Source: Anaerostipes butyraticus
GTDB lineage: Bacteria; Bacillota; Clostridia; Lachnospirales; Lachnospiraceae
Length of the DNA stretch: 64,000 nucleotides
Direction: 5' to 3'
Assembly: GCF_016586355.1 (NCBI RefSeq)
Contig: NZ_BLYI01000009.1
Location: 1-64,000, forward strand
Shown here: one piece after another, positions 49,284-56,475 of the stretch
Layout: every line of letters starts with the position of its first letter
Position numbering within the stretch: the stretch's first letter is position 1
The notes under the pieces: model-generated
Told to the model about the DNA's origin: nothing
Database searches by the model: none
The model's input: the letters and a program-made list of their open reading frames with translations, nothing else
Program-made: the position numbers and the translations under genes

Positions 49284-49312
49284 ATTATAGCGATCTTTCA
49301 GGAGACTGTCAA
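49284..49312 (-). promoter_or_regulatory. Consensus sigma-A promoter of the nitroreductase-MATE operon
   Basis: Leftward TTGACA (49312-49307), exactly 17 bases, TATAAT (49289-49284). A perfect consensus, which implies strong constitutive initiation and control at the attenuator downstream. Confidence 0.9.
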
Positions 49313-49411
49313 GCATCAATCATTACGGAATTGTGGCGGCTGTCTGTTGTTTTTTTGTGTTACTTTATGGCACATGAGCATTTGCTCAAGGAACATACTT
49401 ACCTACATGTA

Positions 49412-49451
49412 GCAAGCGGCGATACTCCTATTCTGGAATATCGCCGCTTGC
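49412..49451. repeat. 13-bp inverted repeat near the right end of element 2
   Basis: GCAAGCGGCGATA (49412-49424) and TATCGCCGCTTGC (49439-49451), a perfect stem with a 14-base loop, between the operon promoter and the arm repeats. There is no T tract; it may be a protein-binding site or an insulating hairpin. Confidence 0.6.
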
Positions 49452-49495
49452 GTTCTTATATATCGAAACTTGTCACATCAAGGTTCTTTCAAAAA

Positions 49496-49517
49496 TGGTG
49501 TAGTAGTGGTGTAGTAA
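49496..49517. repeat. Integrase arm-type repeats, right end of element 2
   Basis: TGGTGTAGTAG (49496-49506) and TGGTGTAGTAA (49507-49517) in tandem, same sequence and orientation as 38888-38910, about 57 bp inside the right attachment copy. Confidence 0.72.
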
Positions 49518-49573
49518 GCGCCCTTCTGCTCCAAAGAACCACTGATTTTACAGGCTTTTTCAGGACTTTTCGA

Positions 49574-49608
49574 GATATTGCCGTGGCAGATGAATAGTAT
49601 TTTTATCA
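49574..49608. other. Attachment site, right copy (displaced original phosphatase 5' end)
   Basis: Reading leftward: ATG, then Ile-Lys-Ile-Leu-Phe-Ile-Cys-His-Gly-Asn-Ile, the N-terminus of the phosphatase, preceded by AAGGAGAAG at about 49618-49626. It is followed by unrelated codons. This is where the chromosomal gene began before the elements arrived. Confidence 0.85.
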
Positions 49609-49654
49609 TGTTAACACTTCTCCTTATCTCTCTCATTTTCTTTCTCTTCAAATT

Positions 49655-50185
49655 TCAATCCAAAAATCCATTTTTGACCGAATCAATCCATTTTTCAATC
49701 GTTTCTGCCAGAACATACTGCTGCCGTAAAACAGCCATGCCTGTTTCAGGAATTTCGGCAGCATTTTCCTTTTCCCGCAGATTCTGTTCCAGATAACCTT
49801 TCAATTCTTTTATATTTTCTTCTATTAAAGAGATACACCTTTTCTGCTTTTCCAGAGGCAGGCTGTCCAAATTGACAACAACCGCATTAAAGTCCAAAAA
49901 AATATGAATCGGTTTTGCAGATATTTCCATCATAAGATTTTCAAATTCCTGCTTTCCTTCATCCGTTAAAGAATAAATTGTTTTTTCGGGCATATTCCCT
50001 GCTTTCACAGTAGTTCCCTGAATCAGTCCTTTTTTTTCCAGCTGTATTGTTTTTTTATAAATTGAAGGTGTACTGATTTTCACCCACTTTGATATATTCC
50101 GATATTCCACTAATTTTTGAATATCATATGCACTCATGGGCTCCTTTTTCAGCATCCCTAACACAATCAAATCAATCGTTGCCAT
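49655..50185 (-). CDS. PadR-family transcriptional regulator
   Basis: 176 residues from the ATG at 50185 (MATIDLIVLGMLKKEPMSAY); an ATG eight codons earlier lacks a ribosome site. The winged-helix part shows YDIQKLVEYRNISKWVKIST, PSIYKKTIQLEKKGLIQG and KTIYSLTDEGKQEFENLM. The C-terminal part is a helical dimerisation arm (QKRCISLIEENIKELKGYLE). Divergent from a MATE pump with palindromic operators between them, so it probably represses the pump. Its 3' end lies 46 bp from the displaced phosphatase 5' end, so the phosphatase once followed padR directly. Confidence 0.9.
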   Translation of the reverse strand: MATIDLIVLGMLKKEPMSAYDIQKLVEYRNISKWVKISTPSIYKKTIQLEKKGLIQGTTVKAGNMPEKTIYSLTDEGKQEFENLMMEISAKPIHIFLDFNAVVVNLDSLPLEKQKRCISLIEENIKELKGYLEQNLREKENAAEIPETGMAVLRQQYVLAETIEKWIDSVKNGFLD

Positions 50186-50220
50186 TTTTCCTGCCTTTCC
50201 GTACTTCATAAGTTTTAACT

Positions 50221-50375
50221 GCTATAAATTATAGCATTTAAGAAATCTTAATTATTATAATTTATAGTATTTTATTTTCTATTTTCTGTCAAGAAATATC
50301 CTTCTCCTCTTGACATATACTATATTTTATAGTACTATTCTCAGAGCAATTCACTATATTTTATACTACTATAAA
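50221..50375. promoter_or_regulatory. Divergent padR/MATE promoters with palindromic operators
   Basis: Rightward promoter TTGACA (50310-50315), 17 bases, TACTAT (50333-50338), with the palindrome ACTATA-TTT-TATAGT (50319-50333) in the spacer. Leftward promoter TTGACA (50292-50287), 17 bases, TACTAT (50269-50264). Further operator copies: GCTATAA-A-TTATAGC (50221-50235), TTATAATTTATAGT (about 50255-50268), and two degenerate copies at about 50352-50375. Confidence 0.75.
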
Positions 50376-50406
50376 TTACTTTATTTATGAAAGGAGTCAT
50401 AATGCA

Positions 50407-51771
50407 ATGAATGAACAAAACTCAAAATTAGAACTGCTTGGGAACGCACCTGTTTCTAAAGCACTTGTTTCTCTTGGTATACCGATTATGATCGGTATGC
50501 TGATCAATGCCTTCTATAATCTGGCAGACGCATATTTTGTCGGCGGCTTAGGCGAACAGCAAATGGGAGCAATCTCTATTGTTTTTCCTATTGGACAGGC
50601 AGTCGTTGGCCTGGGATTAATGTTTGGAAATGGAGCAGCTTCCTATCTTTCCCGTTTACTGGGCTGTGGAAATAAAAAAGCTGCCGATATAGCAGCCAGT
50701 ACAGCGCTTTACAGCAGCGTTTTTATTGGAGCAGTTTTCATTATGATTGCAGCCATTTTCCTCAAACCCATTTTAACCTTGCTGGGCGCTACGGAAACCA
50801 TCATGCCATATGCGCTGGTTTATGCCCGTATTTACATACTTTCCTGCATTTTTAATGTATTCAATGTCACAATGAACAATATTGCAGCAAGTGAAGGCGC
50901 AGCTAAAACAACCATGTTTGCACTGCTTTCAGGTGCCGTCATCAACATAGGCTTAGACCCTCTTTTTATCTATGCTTTTCACATGGGAGTAGCCGGTGCG
51001 GCAATCGCCACTGCAATTTCGCAGTTTATTTCCACAGCCATTTACCTGTCATATATTCTGAAAAAGAAGAGTGCTTTCACATTTGCCATAAAAAACTTCT
51101 CTCCATCCGGACAGATTTATATAGAAGTTTTAAAAATAGGGATTCCGACTTTAGTGTTTCAGCTTCTCACCAGCCTCTCGATTGCACTTATTAATCGTGC
51201 TTCATCCGCTTATGGAGATTCTATTATCGCCGGAATGGGAGCCGTAACAAGAATCACCTCCATGGGAACCTTAATCGTTTTTGGCTTTTTAAAAGGTTTT
51301 CAGCCTATTGCGGGCTTTAGTTACGGCGCAGAAAATTTCCAAAGGCTGCGGCAGTCTGCCAAGATATCAATTCTATGGTCCACCGCTTTTTGTATCATCG
51401 CGGGCTTGTTCATGATTATATTTTCTGCTCAGATTATTGCACAATTTGCCAATGGGAATAAAGAAATGATTTTATTCGGTCAGAAGTCTCTTGCAGCCAA
51501 TGGTTTTTCATTTTTTCTGTTTGGTTTTTATACCGTTTATTCTTCTCTGTTTTTAGCTTTGGGAAAAGGAACCGCTGGTTTTGTTCTCGGCGCCTGCCGC
51601 CAGGGAATCTGTTTCGTTCCTGTGATCCTGCTCCTGCCTGGGATTTTCGGATTAAATGGGATCTTATATGCTCAGCCGGCTGCTGACGTCCTTTCTGCTA
51701 TTGTAACTGTATTTATGGCGTTTACTCTCCATCGCAGATTATCAGGAGAAGAGCAGGCCTCAAACCATTGA
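50407..51771 (+). CDS. MATE-family efflux transporter, PadR-linked
   Basis: 454 residues, about 12 helices. KALVSLGIPIMIGMLINAFY, NLADAYFVGGLGEQQMGAIS, MFGNGAASYLSRLLGCGNKK and GFQPIAGFSYGAENFQRLRQ identify a MATE exporter. The start follows GGAG; a three-codon frame (ATG CAA TGA) overlaps just ahead and may tune initiation. The divergent PadR regulator and operators suggest drug- or metabolite-induced expression. Confidence 0.93.
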   Translation: MNEQNSKLELLGNAPVSKALVSLGIPIMIGMLINAFYNLADAYFVGGLGEQQMGAISIVFPIGQAVVGLGLMFGNGAASYLSRLLGCGNKKAADIAASTALYSSVFIGAVFIMIAAIFLKPILTLLGATETIMPYALVYARIYILSCIFNVFNVTMNNIAASEGAAKTTMFALLSGAVINIGLDPLFIYAFHMGVAGAAIATAISQFISTAIYLSYILKKKSAFTFAIKNFSPSGQIYIEVLKIGIPTLVFQLLTSLSIALINRASSAYGDSIIAGMGAVTRITSMGTLIVFGFLKGFQPIAGFSYGAENFQRLRQSAKISILWSTAFCIIAGLFMIIFSAQIIAQFANGNKEMILFGQKSLAANGFSFFLFGFYTVYSSLFLALGKGTAGFVLGACRQGICFVPVILLLPGIFGLNGILYAQPAADVLSAIVTVFMAFTLHRRLSGEEQASNH

Positions 51772-51793
51772 ATTTAATTCTAATCTAAACATT

Positions 51794-51827
51794 TGCAGCC
51801 CATACAAACACTGTTGTATGAGCTGCA
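51794..51827 (+). terminator. Stem-loop after the PadR-linked MATE gene
   Basis: TGCAGCCCATACA and TGTATGAGCTGCA (51794-51806, 51815-51827), a 13-bp stem with one mismatch, followed by CTTCTTT. Confidence 0.6.
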
Positions 51828-51907
51828 CTTCTTTAAAAATTTCGCTGTTCCTAAAATCCCAATTTTATTCCCGCCTGCTGCCATATTCTTTTATATCTTG
51901 TCTTTTA

Positions 51908-53317
51908 TTAACCCAAAACCTCATCTTCCCTGCTCTTCTTCCATCCGGAACCTTTCAGTTCCTTTTTTAATCCCGGGTTCGCTATGCAAATAAAGGAAAC
52001 AATACTAAACAGAGCACCAATCGCATCTGATATGGTTCCCGCATAAAAAATAAAACGGATATCTGCAATATACGGCAAAGCAAAAATACAGATAATATAA
52101 ACAATTTTCCTGAAAACAGACATCGGAAATGCGAACCGGATCTTTCCCATGGCGGTTAAACCATCTACCAATGCATACTGTACCGCAACTCCCAAAAGTG
52201 CCATAGTATACATCCGGATGCTGGAAGACGCCAGCTGGCACAGACTGTCATTCTTCAGAAACATTCTGACAAACACTTCCGGAAATGCCTGCACCGCAAT
52301 CTGCAGCAGTCCGATATACACGCCGCAGAGCAGAAATACACCAATCAATCCGTGCAGAATTTTTTCATAATGTCTGGCTCCATAATGATAACTAAAGATT
52401 GTACCGCATCCGGACGCAATCCCCTGCGCCGGGCAGAATACAATGGTCATAAAGCTTTGTATGATGGTTGCACAGGTAATCAGCTGATCTCCCCTGACAG
52501 GGCCTCCGTACCTTCGGAGCGCCATATTCAGCAGAATAATAATCAGATTGTCCAGAATCGTGATTAAAAAGGACATGGATCCGATAGATATAATCTGCCT
52601 CCAGAGTTTTAAATTTATGTTATCAAAGTTCAAGCGTACCGGTATCTTATCGCCGCAAAGCTGCCAGATTACATACACTGCCATACAGCACTGAGAGAAA
52701 ACAGTTGCCGCGGCAGCTCCTGCAATTCCCATGCCGCATCCGAAAATCAGGATCGGATCCAGAATCACATTAACCAGTGCCCCAATCATCACAGACACCA
52801 TTCCCTGTTTTGAAAATCCTTGTGCCAAAAGAAACTGGTTCAGTCCCACTCCCAGCAGGGAAGCGATCGTACCCAGAATATAAATTGTAAAATAAGTTTC
52901 GGCATATGGATACATTGCATCACTGCACCCCATAGTATAAAGCAGCGGCTTTCTAATCAGCAGCAAAATCACCGTAAGCAGAACAGATATACCTAAAAGC
53001 AAAGTCACTGCGCTGCCAAGCGTTTGTTTTGCCCGTTCCTGGTTTTTCTGTCCCAGACTGATACTCATGCAGGACGCACCGCCAATTCCCACCATATACG
53101 CGAATGCCGTAACCGCAGTCAGTGCCGGGGCACATATTCCAATACTTGCAAGGGCCGTTTCTCCCGTCCCCGGAATCTGTCCTACAAAAATCCGGTCAAC
53201 AATACTGTAAAGCAAATTGAAAAACTGGCCAAACATGGCCGGAATCCCCAGCCTGAAAATCAGCTTCCTGATAGAATTTTTCTCCATCAGCTCCGCTGTG
53301 TATATGTCATTTTGCAC
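51908..53317 (-). CDS. MATE-family efflux transporter
   Basis: 469 residues from a GTG at 53317, 8 bases after AAAGGAG; a longer frame with ATG at 53338 includes the ribosome site itself. About 12 helices: KLIFRLGIPAMFGQFFNLLY, SIVDRIFVGQIPGTGETALA, GIGGASCMSISLGQKNQERA and GIASGCGTIFSYHYGARHYE. Independent of the pump on the other side; no regulator adjoins it. Confidence 0.92.
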   Translation of the reverse strand: MQNDIYTAELMEKNSIRKLIFRLGIPAMFGQFFNLLYSIVDRIFVGQIPGTGETALASIGICAPALTAVTAFAYMVGIGGASCMSISLGQKNQERAKQTLGSAVTLLLGISVLLTVILLLIRKPLLYTMGCSDAMYPYAETYFTIYILGTIASLLGVGLNQFLLAQGFSKQGMVSVMIGALVNVILDPILIFGCGMGIAGAAAATVFSQCCMAVYVIWQLCGDKIPVRLNFDNINLKLWRQIISIGSMSFLITILDNLIIILLNMALRRYGGPVRGDQLITCATIIQSFMTIVFCPAQGIASGCGTIFSYHYGARHYEKILHGLIGVFLLCGVYIGLLQIAVQAFPEVFVRMFLKNDSLCQLASSSIRMYTMALLGVAVQYALVDGLTAMGKIRFAFPMSVFRKIVYIICIFALPYIADIRFIFYAGTISDAIGALFSIVSFICIANPGLKKELKGSGWKKSREDEVLG

Positions 53318-53414
53318 GGAAATCTCTCCTTTTCTCATATGTTATCGTTTTACTTTTCATTTTTATGGATACTCCGTTAATTTGGAATATCATGTCGTGT
53401 CATAGGAAAAGCCA

Positions 53415-53461
53415 GCGAAGGCACAGTATCTTCCCCACTGTAATTCTTCACTGACTTTTTG
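53415..53461 (-). terminator. Terminator after the phosphatase-like gene
   Basis: Leftward GTCAGTGAAG and CTTCGCTGGC form a 10-bp stem with two G-U pairs, an inner ACAGT/ACTGT stem, and end in TTTTCC. Confidence 0.65.
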
Positions 53462-53463
53462 TT

Positions 53464-54009
53464 TCATGATTCAAATTCATATTTAAGAACTTCGCAGTTT
53501 TTTACGCCAAATGCCGCAAATTCCGCATTGGTCATCTCGTAAAAATAAGATTGCACCACTCTGGCAATCCCATTGTGAGCAACCAGAATATAGGTTTTCT
53601 CCCCAGATTCTTCCTTGATCTCATCCAGCAGATTATAAATTCTCTGGGCAAGATGGAGCATGGACTCTCCGCCTTCATACCGGCTGCAGAAGTCTTCTTT
53701 TGCTTTCTTAAATTCCTCACCATCTCTGGCGGTAGATTCCCATTTTCCGAAGTTTTGTTCTTTCAGACGAGGCTCCACCCGGGCCGGAATTCCGGTAATC
53801 TCAGAGATATGCCGGGCTGTTTCTGCCGCGCGCACCAGCGGAGAATACAGGATTTCATCCGCCTGAATTCCTGCTTCAAGGATCTTCTTTCCCGTTTCTA
53901 CTGCCTGCTGATGACCATATTCTGTCAGCTCAATATCTGTGGCGCCGCAGATTTTATTTTCAACGTTCCACACGGTCTGTCCGTGACGAACAAAATATAC
54001 ACATCCCAT
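53464..54009 (-). CDS. Histidine phosphatase (phosphoglycerate mutase-like)
   Basis: 181 residues. RHGQTVWN (residues 8-15) is the phosphohistidine motif; LTEYGHQQAVETGKKI, YSPLVRAAETARHI and the second catalytic His in ILVAHNGIARVV follow. Family members are phosphoglycerate mutases, cobalamin phosphatases or broad phosphatases; no cobalamin gene adjoins, so the substrate stays open. It starts 6 bp after the NifX-FKBP gene and is likely co-transcribed with it. Confidence 0.9.
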   Translation of the reverse strand: MGCVYFVRHGQTVWNVENKICGATDIELTEYGHQQAVETGKKILEAGIQADEILYSPLVRAAETARHISEITGIPARVEPRLKEQNFGKWESTARDGEEFKKAKEDFCSRYEGGESMLHLAQRIYNLLDEIKEESGEKTYILVAHNGIARVVQSYFYEMTNAEFAAFGVKNCEVLKYEFES

Positions 54010-54015
54010 ACCGGC

Positions 54016-54867
54016 TTATTTCACCTCAACAAGCTCGATCTGGAAGTTCAGTTCTTTTCCTGCCATCTCATGATTTGCATCAAATGTAATATTGGTTTCA
54101 TCCTTTTCGATGACTTTCACAGGAACCGGCTGTCCTAACTGATTATACAGATAAACCTGCTGTCCCACTTCCAGATCTTCAGATCCCGGAAGCTGTTCGA
54201 TCTTCATTGGAATGATCGCGTTTGGATCCGGCATACCATAAGCTTCTTCCGGCATCAGATGAACATTCACTACCTGTCCCACTTCCAGATCTGCTACTGC
54301 TTTGTCAAATCCCTGAATCATCTGTCCTGCTCCGCAGATAAATTCCAATGGTTCTCCGCGGTCATAAGAAGAATCAAACTGAGTTCCGTCATTAAATGTA
54401 CCTTTGTAATGGGTCCTGCAGGTTTTTCCTACATTACGTCCGGTAAACGCAGGCTGATGGGCTCCGCATCCGCCTCCGCAGCTGCCGCCGCAGGAATGGC
54501 CTTCACCGTGATCTCCGCAGCTGTGTCCTTCTTCGTGATGATGATCACAATTTGCTCCTGTGGAAATCAGTTCACCTTTTAAATAAGCTTCCACTGCTTC
54601 ATCTGCATTTCCTTCTGCTCCGGAACACAGTTCAACCCCTGCTTTGGTCAAAGCAGACTGAGCGCCCTCACCAATACCGCCGCAGATCAGTACATCAACA
54701 TCCTGTTCTGCCAGAAGTCCGGCTAAGGCTCCATGGCCAATACCGTTAGATCCGATCACTTTACTGGAAATCACTGTGTTATCTTCAATTTCATACAATT
54801 TAAAAGATTCTGTTCTTCCAAAATGCTGAAAAATATTTCCATTATCATATGCTACTGCTATCTTCAT
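54016..54867 (-). CDS. Fusion of NifX/NifB-type cofactor domain with SlyD-like FKBP prolyl isomerase
   Basis: 283 residues in three parts. Residues 1-105 (MKIAVAYDNGNIFQHFGRTE, VDVLICGGIGEGAQSALTKA) are the dinitrogenase iron-molybdenum cofactor domain. Residues about 106-135 are a His/Cys/Gly-rich metal-binding stretch (CDHHHEEGHSCGDHGEGHSC). Residues about 140-283 are an FKBP of SlyD type (TCRTHYKGTFNDGTQFDSSY, IQGFDKAVADLEVGQVVNVH, NHEMAGKELNFQIELVEV). SlyD proteins handle nickel and aid folding; the NifX-like domain binds metal clusters. A metal-cofactor handling chaperone is a reasonable guess. Confidence 0.88.
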   Translation of the reverse strand: MKIAVAYDNGNIFQHFGRTESFKLYEIEDNTVISSKVIGSNGIGHGALAGLLAEQDVDVLICGGIGEGAQSALTKAGVELCSGAEGNADEAVEAYLKGELISTGANCDHHHEEGHSCGDHGEGHSCGGSCGGGCGAHQPAFTGRNVGKTCRTHYKGTFNDGTQFDSSYDRGEPLEFICGAGQMIQGFDKAVADLEVGQVVNVHLMPEEAYGMPDPNAIIPMKIEQLPGSEDLEVGQQVYLYNQLGQPVPVKVIEKDETNITFDANHEMAGKELNFQIELVEVK

Positions 54868-54957
54868 TTTACATACTCCTATTGTTATATTTACACCGCA
54901 GTTAAGCCGTGTCTGATAAGATTATACAACGAAACGAAAACATTATAAAGGAGAATT

Positions 54958-55494
54958 TCAAATATCTGTTCTCTTCTGCCTGCCATCCTGAAAAGCCTTT
55001 TTTATTTTCTGCAGTGCCCGGTGATATCTTTCCTGATTTCCCGAAGAACACGCAAACCGGCCCATTGGCTCCAGCAGCTGCCGCAGTTCTTCTTCCTTTC
55101 TGCTCCTTGTACACACCAAATAAATTCCACCATCGTTTGTTCCCTGACCATGCCCGGCCATATGCTCTAAAATCTGGATTTTATTTTTTTCATCCAAATG
55201 ACTGGCTCCCTGCAGGCAAGAAATCATATGTATACTATCATCTTCGATCGGATCTCTGATCTTCTGCAGAACCTCAATCAGATTTCCAATCAAAACCCCG
55301 TATTCTGTCTGATCGCTCTCTTTCTCCAACTGCACAAAGATTTCTTTGATTATCTCACGGCGCCAGCGATTTTTCGAAATTTCTGTAATATGAAGTGACC
55401 GATATTCCTGATACTTTCTGGTGTCGTCATGACACATATGAAATTCCAGACCATTGTATTCTTTAAAAAATGCTTTCGCTTCCAGAATGTCCAT
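54958..55494 (-). CDS. Protein of unknown function
   Basis: 178 residues, not recognised. No membrane helix or signal. It is mostly helical with a possible short active-site-like motif GHGQGTNDGGIYLVCTR. It follows the PHP phosphoesterase gene by about 35 bp on the same strand, so the two may be co-transcribed. The start MDILEAKAFFKEYNG has a GGGGATG-type ribosome site. Confidence 0.5.
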   Translation of the reverse strand: MDILEAKAFFKEYNGLEFHMCHDDTRKYQEYRSLHITEISKNRWRREIIKEIFVQLEKESDQTEYGVLIGNLIEVLQKIRDPIEDDSIHMISCLQGASHLDEKNKIQILEHMAGHGQGTNDGGIYLVCTRSRKEEELRQLLEPMGRFACSSGNQERYHRALQKIKKAFQDGRQKRTDI

Positions 55495-55529
55495 ATTTCA
55501 TCCCCTTTGGTTTACTGGAATGAGGTCAA

Positions 55530-56363
55530 CTATAATTTATGAAATACCGGTTTCATATTTTCGAATGTACAGAATTTCTGATATCCCAGCTCCTTCAGCA
55601 TTTCTTTTGTTTCTTCTATGTAGGCTCCCAGATGTTCCGGTTTATGGCTGTCGCTGCCAATGGTTATGATTTCACCGCCCAATTCTCTATATAACTTCAA
55701 AATATGTTTTGACGGCATGGTATCAGTCAGACCGTACCGGTGAGATGAAGTATTCACTTCGATTCCTTTGCCGTCCGCAATGACCTGTTTTAATATTTCT
55801 TCCACCATCGGCTTAATCTTTTCAAATGGATACACACCGGCTTCGTCATAACGTGCAATCAGATCCATGTGCCCAAGGACACTGTAATCTTTATATTTCT
55901 TGATAACTTCCAGCATTTCCGCATAGTATCTTTCATTGTATTCTTTTTGTGTCCGTCCTCTCTGAAAATCCTTGGTCCAGAATTCTTTGTCTTCCACCTG
56001 ATGAATGGATAAGATAATAAAATCATAGGTATAACGATCATACAGCGCCTGAAATTCCGGAATCGTATGGGTCTGGATTCCAAACTCCAGTCCTGTACGT
56101 ATCTTGATTCTGTCTCCATACTGCTGCTTCATCCGGTCGATTTTCTCCATATATTTCGGATAATCTACATTGGCAAAAGGCTCTCCATCCCGATACGGAA
56201 TCTCTTTTCCACAATTCCAGTCCAGTTTGATTCCATAATCCACATGATCTGTGAAGCAAATCTCGTCCAGTCCCATTTTAATGGCATCCTCAATGACATC
56301 TTCCATTGGATAAACAGAATCATCACTAAATTCTGTATGTACATGATAATCCGCTAACATCAT
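55530..56363 (-). CDS. PHP-domain phosphoesterase, histidinol-phosphatase-like
   Basis: 277 residues from the ATG at 56363 (MMLADYHVHTEFSDDS), with GGAAGGGG just upstream; a second ATG three bases on is possible. PHP metal motifs: DYHVHTEFSD, CFTDHVDYG, SVLGHMDLIARYD, VNTSSHRYG and TIGSDSHKPEHLG. It resembles HisK-type histidinol phosphatases (about 260-270 residues), but no other his gene is in the window, so a general sugar or nucleotide phosphatase is also possible. Confidence 0.85.
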   Translation of the reverse strand: MMLADYHVHTEFSDDSVYPMEDVIEDAIKMGLDEICFTDHVDYGIKLDWNCGKEIPYRDGEPFANVDYPKYMEKIDRMKQQYGDRIKIRTGLEFGIQTHTIPEFQALYDRYTYDFIILSIHQVEDKEFWTKDFQRGRTQKEYNERYYAEMLEVIKKYKDYSVLGHMDLIARYDEAGVYPFEKIKPMVEEILKQVIADGKGIEVNTSSHRYGLTDTMPSKHILKLYRELGGEIITIGSDSHKPEHLGAYIEETKEMLKELGYQKFCTFENMKPVFHKL

Positions 56364-56475
56364 AATTCCCCTTCCTGATTTTTGTTTTCCAGTTATCATT
56401 ATAGCGTACTAATATATGAAAAAACTATCAGATATGAACAGAAAATGATAACAATCTTTCAGGATGATTCTTGTG

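Larger units (their letters stand above)
38726..49608. mobile_element. Integrative mobilizable element 2 (about 10.8 kb), MATE-pump cargo
   Basis: Bounded by attachment copies at 38726-38760 and 49574-49608. Genes: integrase, excisionase, DnaC-like ATPase, replication initiator, cysteine-rich protein, relaxase, MobC, HTH and sigma-like genes, then a nitroreductase-MATE-MATE operon. There is a relaxase but no type IV secretion system, so it is an IME that needs a helper conjugative element. Its backbone (40.4-45.7 kb) is much richer in G+C than element 1 and the chromosome, which suggests recent arrival from another host. Confidence 0.88.
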
